NCBI GenBank assembly: GCA_004353515.1
Contig: SMNZ01000006.1
Span: forward strand, 62,001 to 126,000
Length of the DNA stretch: 64,000 nucleotides
Source of the DNA: Alteromonadaceae bacterium M269
GTDB lineage: Bacteria > Pseudomonadota > Gammaproteobacteria > Enterobacterales > Alteromonadaceae
Direction: 5' to 3'
Below, piece by piece: positions 57,341 through 64,000 of this stretch. Below the pieces are notes generated by a model. The model was not told where the DNA came from and searched no databases. It saw only the letters and a list, made by a program, of their open reading frames with translations. Positions within the stretch are counted from its first letter, which is position 1, and the number at the start of each line of letters is the position of its first letter. The translations under genes and the position numbers were made by a program.

Positions 57341-59350
57341 ATGAAGTTAAACCCTGGGCAAGACCAAGCCGTCAAATACATTTCTGGACCTTGTCTCGTG
57401 CTTGCTGGAGCCGGCAGTGGCAAAACGCGTGTTATCACGAATAAAATTGCGTATCTGGTAAGAGAGTGCGACATGCCTGCACGCAAAATAGCGGCAGTGA
57501 CTTTTACCAATAAGGCTGCTCGGGAAATGAAAGAGCGTGTTGCGCAGACGCTTGGCAAGAAAGAGTCTCGAGGTCTCAAAGTTTCTACTTTCCACACTTT
57601 GGGTTTGAATATCATTAAGTCTGAAGTTAAAGCACTGGGTTATAAACCTGGCTTCTCTCTTTTTGACGATAAAGACACCTTAGCTCTGTTGAAAGATCTC
57701 ACCATGAAAGAGCTAGATGGTGATAAAGACCAGTTATTCTTGTTACAAAATAAAATCTCTTCCTGGAAGAACGGGCTTACGTTGCCAGAGCATTTAGCCA
57801 AGGTTACTATGTCTCCAGATGAAGGGTATTTCAGAGATATTTACACACAGTACATGAGTCACTTGAGAGCTTATAACGCGCTCGATTTTGATGACTTAAT
57901 TTTACTTCCTACGCTACTGTTGAAATCTAATGAAGAAATTCGAACCAAGTGGCAGATGAAGATTAATTATCTTCTAGTTGATGAGTATCAGGATACTAAT
58001 GAAAGCCAATATGAATTGGTCAAAGCCTTAGTTGGTGAGCGATCTCGATTTACGGTGGTAGGAGATGATGACCAGTCTATCTACTCCTGGCGTGGTGCTC
58101 GTCCACAGAATTTGGTCGCCTTACAACAAGACTTTCCTAGCTTAAAAGTGGTTAAGCTAGAGCAGAACTATCGTTCTTCTGGGCGTATATTGCACTGCGC
58201 CAATATCTTGATTCAGAACAATCCGCACATCTTCGATAAAGCTTTATTTTCAGAACTAGCTTACGGTGAACCATTACGTATTCTGCAAACAAAAAATGAG
58301 GAAAATGAAGCAGAACGAGTCATTGCAGAACTTCTTGCACATAAGTTTATGCAAGGGACTGATTATAAAGACTATGCAATCTTGTATCGAGGAAACCATC
58401 AATCAAGGCTTATTGAGAAACTGTTAGTGACCAATAGGATCCCTTATAAAATCAGTGGCGGTACATCTTTTTTTGGTCGTACAGAAATCAAAGATATGAT
58501 GGCTTATCTGCGGTTATTGGTGAATCAGGACGACGATAATGCGTTATTGAGAATCATCAATACACCTAGTCGTGGCATTGGCAGAGCAACCTTAGAGAAG
58601 CTCGGAATGTTTGCCAATAGAACACAAAGAACCCTATTTGAAGCGGCGGCTTCACCTGAAATATCGGAAGTGCTCACTGGAAAAGCGTTAGCAGCCGTTG
58701 AAAACTTTGTGAAATGGATAGTGATTTCTGCTGATAATGCTGTAAGAGGCGATGCGGTAGCTGCAATCCGGGAACTGATCAAATCGATGGGCTACGAAGA
58801 GTGGCTTTACGAAAGTAGTGCCAGCCCGAAAGCAGCAGAAATGGCGATGGCGAATATCTCAACCTTGTTTGGTTGGATAACGCAAATGCTGGAAGGTTCT
58901 GATCTCGAACCGCCCATGAGTATTGGAGAAGTTGTTAATCGTTTAATACTCAGAGATATGATGGAACGGGGTGAAGACGACGAGAACAGTGACCAGGTTC
59001 AACTGATGACATTGCACGCTTCTAAAGGTCTGGAATTCCCCATTGTTTTCCTTATTGGCATGGAAGAAGGCTTGTTGCCACATCAAAGCAGCATTGATGA
59101 AGATAATGTCGAGGAAGAGCGGCGCTTGGCTTATGTGGGTATTACACGTGCGCAAAGAGAATTGATTTTTACACTGACCAAAGAACGTCGACAGTTTGGT
59201 GAGATTATCCATCCAGAACCCAGTCGTTTCCTATACGAACTGCCACAAGATGATATCCAATGGGAACATAAGAAACGTAAAGAAAGCGCCGAAGTTCGAC
59301 AAAAGAAAGCCGAAACGGGTATAGCTAATTTAAGGGATATGTTTAAGTAG
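57341..59350 (+). CDS. rep: ATP-dependent DNA helicase Rep
   Basis: A 669-residue UvrD-family superfamily 1A helicase moving 3' to 5', which clears proteins ahead of replication forks. Motifs: [14 protein letters not shown] at the start, Walker [18 protein letters not shown], motif Ia [15 protein letters not shown], Walker B VDEYQDTN, motif [19 protein letters not shown], motif IV EQNYRSS, motif [18 protein letters not shown] and motif [16 protein letters not shown]. The length and LNPGQ start fit Rep rather than UvrD, and the C-terminal tudor-like domain of UvrD is absent. The ATG lacks a strong Shine-Dalgarno sequence. It stands alone between ubiK and the GGDEF/EAL gene. Confidence 0.95.
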   Translation: MKLNPGQDQAVKYISGPCLVLAGAGSGKTRVITNKIAYLVRECDMPARKIAAVTFTNKAAREMKERVAQTLGKKESRGLKVSTFHTLGLNIIKSEVKALGYKPGFSLFDDKDTLALLKDLTMKELDGDKDQLFLLQNKISSWKNGLTLPEHLAKVTMSPDEGYFRDIYTQYMSHLRAYNALDFDDLILLPTLLLKSNEEIRTKWQMKINYLLVDEYQDTNESQYELVKALVGERSRFTVVGDDDQSIYSWRGARPQNLVALQQDFPSLKVVKLEQNYRSSGRILHCANILIQNNPHIFDKALFSELAYGEPLRILQTKNEENEAERVIAELLAHKFMQGTDYKDYAILYRGNHQSRLIEKLLVTNRIPYKISGGTSFFGRTEIKDMMAYLRLLVNQDDDNALLRIINTPSRGIGRATLEKLGMFANRTQRTLFEAAASPEISEVLTGKALAAVENFVKWIVISADNAVRGDAVAAIRELIKSMGYEEWLYESSASPKAAEMAMANISTLFGWITQMLEGSDLEPPMSIGEVVNRLILRDMMERGEDDENSDQVQLMTLHASKGLEFPIVFLIGMEEGLLPHQSSIDEDNVEEERRLAYVGITRAQRELIFTLTKERRQFGEIIHPEPSRFLYELPQDDIQWEHKKRKESAEVRQKKAETGIANLRDMFK

Positions 59351-59378
59351 TTGCAGGTTTGTGTATGGAGAAGGTTGG

Positions 59379-62009
59379 CTAGGCAGAGATACTGCTGAGG
59401 TCGTTTTTACCTTCAATAAAGTCTTCTAGCTTATAGGCTTCACTGATAAATGGACCCTGTCCAAACTGACAGCCTAATTCTAATAAAGCTTCGTGTTGCT
59501 CTTTTCTTTCTATGCCTTCTGCAACAATCTTAAAGTCTAAGGTTTGTGACATAAAAATTACTGACTGGATAAGTTTTAAGTTTCTCTGTGAACGCGGTAA
59601 TGACTTCACAAAGCGATGGTCAATTTTGACGTAATCAAAGGGATAAGAATAAAGATAACTGAGTGATGCTAACCCACTACCAAAGTTATCGAGTACCAAA
59701 GTAACGCCTAATCGCCTCAACTTACGGATAGCCGGAAGCATAAACTGAGAACGCCTGTTCAAATCGTTCTCGTCGAATTCAAAAATCAAATTCTTGGCAT
59801 TGATGTCCATGCGCTGAATAGTGTTAACCAGTTGATTAACAAGCTTAGATTGCAACAGGTGATTAATGGACAAATTAATCGCAATCTTGGTGTCTTTATC
59901 CGCGTTATTCTTTTCCTGCAATTTGCGCAACATATAACAGGCTTTTTCGATCATGAAATTATCGATTTCAATCGTTAACCCTGCGTGCTCTGCAACTTGC
60001 CAGAATTGCTCTCGCTTTATCTTGCCTAGCTCGGGGTGCTGCCAACGAATATAGAGTTCCAGATACTTCCAATCGTTGGTATTCATATCAATGATGGGGC
60101 GGAAGTAACAATCGAAGCTGGAAGCTTTTAGTGTTTGTCTGAAAGCACTCTCTAGTTCCAACTCTTGAAGCAGTTTATCGCGCATGCCCTGATCAAACAT
60201 AATGAAGCGACCGCGCCCCATCGATTTGGCCTGATACATAGCGGCATCGGCGTCGCGTAGGACTTCGTCAGCGTTTTGGTAATAGGACTCAAGTAATGCA
60301 ATACCAATACTGCCACCTGAGTACATTTCCTTGTCTTCGATAATAAAGGGTTTGCCAAGTGCTTCTAGAATCCGGTTTGCGACGTCTTCAACATCTTCAA
60401 GCATTTCAAAGCTGTCGAGTAAAATAACAAACTCATCACCACCAAGCCTGGCAAGCAGGTCGTGACCGCGAATGCATTGACTAATTCGGGTCGACACTTC
60501 TATCAGGAATAAATCACCCGCGTGGTGGCCCATGGTGTCATTAATGTTTTTAAAGCGATCTAAGTCGATAAAAAGAACGGCGAAGTTATTGTCTTGGTAA
60601 CGTTTCTTATTAGCTACTGCAAGTTCCAAACGATTTCTGAACATCGACCTATTAGGTAAACCTGTTAAAGTATCGTGATGTGCATCGTGGATTAGCTTAA
60701 GCTCGATTTCTTTTCTTTCTTCAATCTGCTTCTTCAGATATTCGTTAGTTCGATTGAGCTCTTCTGTACGTTCTTTAATCTTGCTGGAAAGTTCTTGGTT
60801 GTATCGCTGAATTGCGTCACTTGCGCGCTTACGCTCCATCGCAACGGCAATATGGTGCGAAACAAAGCGTAAAAGTTCTAAGTCTTTCATACCGTATGAA
60901 GACTTGCCGTCATAGGATTGAACGGCTATAACGCCTATGACCTCTCCATCAACAAAGAGTGGAGAACCAAGCCATGTACTTCCTGACTCACGCATGCTGC
61001 CCGGCGTTGAATCATCTAACTCACCTTGTTCAGCCAGTCTTTCGGCTTCATCTGCGTCGATAAGTGCTGCTCGGCCAGTATCAAGAATGTATTCTGTTAA
61101 CCCTTTACTGAGTTCTCTTGGAGTAATTGTTTCGACGACTTCGTCGCGATAATACGGGAACTCAAGTCTTGTCTTCGATTCATCTAAAACCGCAATATAG
61201 CAGTTCGGTGCATTGAGTAGTCGACCAATAATTTCATGTAACTGGCCGTAAAAGCTATCAACGTTGCTTTCGACAGTTGCAGAGAGTTCAGATATTTCAA
61301 ACAGCGCTTGTTGCAGCGTTTCAACCTTTTGGCGTTCTTGAATCTCTTCTTGCAAGTCTTCGTTGATTGTTCGTAATTGCTTAGTGCGTTCACGAATGGT
61401 GCTCTCAATCAATTCACGACTTCTTACACGATCTACCGTGGTCATGATGTGTTGGGATACAAATAATAGAACTTCTAGGTTTTCTTCAGTATAGCGCTCA
61501 GAAGCGTCGTAGCTTTGAACCGCCATCGCACCAACGACTTGTGAACCTCTTTTTAATGGAACGGCGATCAAATCGACTGGATCCGCACCTATGGTTTCGA
61601 TACCACGTTTTTTAGTCTCTTCTTCGATAGTTTCTTCTTTTAAGAAGAGCGCTTCACCTGTACGCAGAACGTGCCCCGTAATTCCAGTACCGAGCTGATC
61701 TTTGGGTAATTTGGTTATGAGCTTTTCATCATGCTCATCAATGAAATATACAAAGTTAACCATATCCTGATCTTCTTCGTTAAAGGCAACGAAGAAGTTA
61801 CGAGCATTCATCAGTTCGCCGATAATGTCGTGAATAGCAGGATAGAGTCTTGAGAGTTCGCTGATAGAGCTGGCTAATTGAGAGATTTTGAATAGCGAAT
61901 TTTGCACAGATTCAGAGCGTTTATAACGATCAGTTAGCTCTTGCAACTGAGGAATTAAAGCCCTCAGCTCTTCAAGAGATAGTTCGCTTGACTCGTTATG
62001 TGAATCCAT
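59379..62009 (-). CDS. GAF-GAF-GGDEF-EAL cyclic-di-GMP signalling protein
   Basis: An 876-residue cytoplasmic protein: GAF domain 1 (about residues 45-200), a coiled coil, GAF domain 2 (about 250-395), another coiled coil, GGDEF (about 435-600) and EAL (about 615-865). The GGDEF site is intact (RLGGDEFVIL), so diguanylate cyclase activity is plausible. The EAL domain is altered: EALxRW reads ELYIRW, and the DDFGxG metal site reads DNFGSG, while the NLS, Lys (KID), AEGIE and Gln positions remain. It may be a weak or inactive phosphodiesterase or a binding module. The ATG at 62009 is chosen; the frame extends to a TTG at 62027. Confidence 0.9.
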   Translation of the reverse strand: MDSHNESSELSLEELRALIPQLQELTDRYKRSESVQNSLFKISQLASSISELSRLYPAIHDIIGELMNARNFFVAFNEEDQDMVNFVYFIDEHDEKLITKLPKDQLGTGITGHVLRTGEALFLKEETIEEETKKRGIETIGADPVDLIAVPLKRGSQVVGAMAVQSYDASERYTEENLEVLLFVSQHIMTTVDRVRSRELIESTIRERTKQLRTINEDLQEEIQERQKVETLQQALFEISELSATVESNVDSFYGQLHEIIGRLLNAPNCYIAVLDESKTRLEFPYYRDEVVETITPRELSKGLTEYILDTGRAALIDADEAERLAEQGELDDSTPGSMRESGSTWLGSPLFVDGEVIGVIAVQSYDGKSSYGMKDLELLRFVSHHIAVAMERKRASDAIQRYNQELSSKIKERTEELNRTNEYLKKQIEERKEIELKLIHDAHHDTLTGLPNRSMFRNRLELAVANKKRYQDNNFAVLFIDLDRFKNINDTMGHHAGDLFLIEVSTRISQCIRGHDLLARLGGDEFVILLDSFEMLEDVEDVANRILEALGKPFIIEDKEMYSGGSIGIALLESYYQNADEVLRDADAAMYQAKSMGRGRFIMFDQGMRDKLLQELELESAFRQTLKASSFDCYFRPIIDMNTNDWKYLELYIRWQHPELGKIKREQFWQVAEHAGLTIEIDNFMIEKACYMLRKLQEKNNADKDTKIAINLSINHLLQSKLVNQLVNTIQRMDINAKNLIFEFDENDLNRRSQFMLPAIRKLRRLGVTLVLDNFGSGLASLSYLYSYPFDYVKIDHRFVKSLPRSQRNLKLIQSVIFMSQTLDFKIVAEGIERKEQHEALLELGCQFGQGPFISEAYKLEDFIEGKNDLSSISA

Positions 62010-62088
62010 AAATTGACGGTTACTCAACTAGCTATATTCAAAATAGGTGATGATTATTCTTATCTGAGTAAAAATATCCTATTAAAAC

Positions 62089-62114
62089 AAAAAAGGCCAC
62101 CCAATAAGGTGGCC
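62089..62114 (-). terminator. Rho-independent terminator of cytochrome c5
   Basis: On the minus strand GGCCACC-TTATTG-GGTGGCC (plus 62095-62101 with 62108-62114) is followed by TTTTTT. It lies 31 bases after the cytochrome c5 stop. Confidence 0.92.
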
Positions 62115-62144
62115 CATTAGTATAATTTTTGACTTATTTTTCTA

Positions 62145-62540
62145 TTACAAGCCTTCGATCATAAATTCGATTGCGGCTTTGATATCGTCATCAGAGCAAT
62201 TTCCGCAAGTTCCTCTAGGTGGCATAGCACCCTTACCGTTCAATGCATTTTGCCAAACTGTATCGAAGCCAGCTTCTAAGCGAGGTCCCCAGCCAGCTGC
62301 ATCACCTTTTTTAGGTGCGCCTAAAACGCCAGCGCCGTGGCAAGCAACACAAGAAGCGTTGTAAACATCAGAACCTGAACGTGGGCCAGCATCTGCAGCC
62401 GCTGCTGCTTGTGCGCCAGCAACATGAACTTTACCGACAGGCATGATGCGTTTTGCGATATCCTCATTGTTATCTTGAGCAACAACAACTGCGCTCACAA
62501 AAACACCTGCTAGCAATGCAATAATAGTTTTCATCTTCAC
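62145..62540 (-). CDS. cytochrome c5 family protein
   Basis: A 131-residue periplasmic monoheme cytochrome. Residues 1-21 form a signal peptide (ending VVVAQ), followed by an Ala-rich linker and the c5 domain: heme motif CVACHGAGVLGAPKKGD, then WQNALNGKGAMPPRGTCGNCSDDDIKAAIEFM, with the Met ligand and the extra Cys pair (CGNC) typical of c5. GTG at 62540 is the likely start because AGGA lies eight bases upstream; the in-frame ATG at 62534 is less well spaced. It probably shuttles electrons to a terminal oxidase. Confidence 0.92.
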   Translation of the reverse strand: MKMKTIIALLAGVFVSAVVVAQDNNEDIAKRIMPVGKVHVAGAQAAAAADAGPRSGSDVYNASCVACHGAGVLGAPKKGDAAGWGPRLEAGFDTVWQNALNGKGAMPPRGTCGNCSDDDIKAAIEFMIEGL

Positions 62541-62735
62541 GTTTGATTTCCTTCTGGGAACAATTTTGGTCTTTTTTGTCTTGCCGACTTAACCCTATGA
62601 TTATAGCGAGATCATTAAGCCCGACAACTATTAAATTTGGTTTAGGTACGATGCGCCATCTTTTAATGGATCACTTACTTCGTTCTATCTTCTTGAAGGC
62701 AATCTCAAAACCTGCGAACCAGTTGCAAAATTAGG
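62541..62735. other. intergenic region between cytochrome c5 and tRNA-Arg
   Basis: The left part must hold the cytochrome promoter (minus strand). A 63-codon plus-strand frame here has no ribosome binding site and no protein-like features. I see no other signal before the tRNA promoter. Confidence 0.4.
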
Positions 62736-62764
62736 TTGCTGCATTAGCCACTGCTCAGTATGAT
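62736..62764 (+). promoter_or_regulatory. probable promoter of tRNA-Arg
   Basis: TTGCTG (62736-62741), a 17-base spacer and TATGAT (62759-62764) are followed by the G/C-rich discriminator ATGCGCCGC, typical of stable-RNA promoters. The tRNA begins 30 bases downstream of the -10. Confidence 0.6.
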
Positions 62765-62793
62765 ATGCGCCGCTTAACCAAAAGCAATTTTTA

Positions 62794-62870
<77 letters not shown>

Positions 62871-62876
62871 TTTTTA

Positions 62877-62900
62877 AAGAGCTGTAACCAGCTTGCTCTT
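62877..62900 (+). terminator. probable terminator of tRNA-Arg
   Basis: AAGAGC (62877-62882) pairs with GCTCTT (62895-62900), followed by CTTTATG. A short stem and weak T-run, but directly downstream of the tRNA. Confidence 0.5.
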
Positions 62901-63025
62901 CTTTATGCTTACTTTGTCGTAATTCATGTAGCAAATGTGTAGCACTTGAACTTTGCTGATCAACCTTAATCACTTGTCACCAATAGACTCGCTGTCTAGA
63001 CGAAATAACTTTTTTGCTAGGATGT

Positions 63026-64000
63026 TTAGCTTAGGTCGAGTAAGCAATGATAGAACGTTATTTCTTGACTTCTATATCCTCGTGTTTCTGAAAAAGTGAA
63101 CAACCTGCCGCTACTCCGGTTTCTATCTAATTCTTCGTTTTTATTAATTGGCGCAGAAAAGTTTGTATATTCTTGCTCTTCTATTAGAGATTTATATTTG
63201 GAGCATAAAGCATTGAAATCAATAACTTGACTGTATATCAATATAAATATTGGGCTAAGGCCTTCGGGGTTATATCCTGCTAGTTTATTGAGGTGCTCGG
63301 TAATAACAGTTGTATCCAAAGAGAACAACCTAAAAGCTTCGAATATGGCTATTCCCTGACCAGCAGCTGAGGCAAAGTAACCATCAAGTTCTCCGGGGTT
63401 TGTTGTCTCTATATTAGGAGAATCCCCAAGTTGTTTCTGACCCTCGCAGCGGATTCCCCAAACACAGAGTCGATTATCAAAGACCGAAGTAAACCAGTTG
63501 TTAATGTTATCTTCTTTGGTAATCCTAGAATTGCCCTCTTTCTTATCAGGCTCTCTTAAGCTTGCAACACGCTTTAACAACTCTCGACAAACAGCAACGA
63601 CGTTGTCGAACAAGAACTGTTTTAAAGTCTTACCACTAACTATCTGACTAATACTATCTGGTGACAGGCTTTTAATCTCCTGAAAGTAATGGCGCAACTC
63701 ATCATTTGAACGACTTTCGAGTGCTATACTTTTTGCCGCAATTGCAAGCGCCTTAGGTTCGACTTCACTAGCAATAGCGTCATCTAGTTCTTTAAGTAAT
63801 GATTGCTGCTCAACTGATGACTCTTGGCCTCCGTGAAAGTTATTCAGAAAGTCCTTATACATCTGTCTAGCTTTAACGATATCTCCAGATTCTTTTAACT
63901 TTCGGCAATAGACAGTAACTATAGAGATAGAGTTCTTTTTATCCTGTCCTAAGGATAACCAACATGCCTCAATTTCAAGAAATTCACGCAGTTTTAGCAA
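63026..64000 (-). CDS. C-terminal part of a large unknown protein, possible nuclease-like end
   Basis: The frame is open to the right window edge, so the gene's 5' end is missing; 324 residues are visible. The N-terminal visible part is helical and repeat-like (KARQMYKDFLNNFHGG, then ELRHYFQEIKSLSP). The C-terminal 170 residues read WFTSVFDNRLCVWGIRCEGQ, then NPGELDGYFASAAGQGIAIFEAFRL, then HLNKLAGYNPEGLSPIFILIYS. The GELD ... EA ... H.NKL..YN..G pattern resembles a C-terminal PD-(D/E)xK-like domain I associate with large ATPase or repeat-containing, probably defence-related proteins. That is a resemblance, not an identification. It lies just beyond tRNA-Arg. Confidence 0.6.
   Translation of the reverse strand: MLKLREFLEIEACWLSLGQDKKNSISIVTVYCRKLKESGDIVKARQMYKDFLNNFHGGQESSVEQQSLLKELDDAIASEVEPKALAIAAKSIALESRSNDELRHYFQEIKSLSPDSISQIVSGKTLKQFLFDNVVAVCRELLKRVASLREPDKKEGNSRITKEDNINNWFTSVFDNRLCVWGIRCEGQKQLGDSPNIETTNPGELDGYFASAAGQGIAIFEAFRLFSLDTTVITEHLNKLAGYNPEGLSPIFILIYSQVIDFNALCSKYKSLIEEQEYTNFSAPINKNEELDRNRSSGRLFTFSETRGYRSQEITFYHCLLDLS

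Noticed and set aside
62543-62734. 63-codon plus-strand frame before the tRNA
   Set aside because: No ribosome binding site, no family resemblance, and it covers the cytochrome c5 promoter region.

Overview
The window looks like ordinary chromosome of a marine gammaproteobacterium with moderately low G+C. The mix of families points to a Kangiella-like or Alteromonadales-like host: many exported peptidases, a DUF3612-type regulator beside malate synthase G and isocitrate lyase, a DUF3019 gene beside an RstA/RstB-like pair, EfpL, UbiK, cytochrome c5 and an IlvY/IlvC divergon. The genus is an inference; no rRNA or other decisive marker is present.

Layout. 0-4 kb: DUF6482-like, DUF3833 and DUF6702 genes and an exported M1 aminopeptidase. 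4.2-6.6 kb: proBA. 6.7-11.9 kb: an accessory stretch of small, mostly unrecognised minus-strand genes, several starting with TTG. It includes an orphan UvrD/PcrA-type tudor domain and a 55-codon gene at 8622-8789. 12-17.8 kb: the glyoxylate-shunt locus, with a regulator divergent from glcB and aceA. A 121-bp and a 126-bp near-palindrome flank aceA. 17.8-23.2 kb: a TPR/TonB protein, an M20 peptidase, an ECF sigma factor with a membrane partner, cytidine deaminase and a periplasmic histidine phosphatase.

23.2-25.7 kb holds the most interesting system: a bufABC-type locus. It has a lipoprotein carrying two tandem bufferin (BufA2-like) cysteine repeats, then a terminator, then an MNIO/DUF692 enzyme (BufB) and a DUF2063 partner (BufC). 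Divergent from it are a cytochrome c-prime and a diheme cytochrome c. Bufferin pathways are known to make thiol-modified copper-binding peptides; the tandem, lipid-anchored architecture is the unusual part.

27.3-33.9 kb: a secreted unknown, a GNAT, and a TetR regulator divergent (across a perfect 19-bp palindrome) from an RND adaptor/pump pair. 33.9-42.9 kb: two alpha/beta hydrolases, an S9 peptidase, HemJ, a CLC protein with CBS domains, EfpL, GFA and VOC proteins and two unknowns. 43.4-47.4 kb: ilvC, ilvY and yifB/comM. 47.5-51.9 kb: RstB-like kinase, RstA-like regulator, DUF3019 protein, two paralogous glycine-zipper lipoproteins and a TRIC channel. 52.5-56.9 kb: ilvE-ilvD-ilvA, preceded by a 263-bp MITE-like element with 17-bp perfect terminal inverted repeats. 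A minimal copy of that element lies at 38213-38249 and reaches into the stop codon of the CLC gene. 57-64 kb: ubiK, rep, a GAF-GAF-GGDEF-EAL protein, cytochrome c5, tRNA-Arg(CCG), and a truncated gene beyond the tRNA that may belong to an island or defence locus.

Together the genes suggest an aerobic, peptide- and acetate-using heterotroph: exported peptidases, glyoxylate shunt, branched-chain amino acid and proline synthesis, c-type cytochromes and copper/envelope stress functions. No CRISPR array, transposase gene, rRNA or replication origin was seen.
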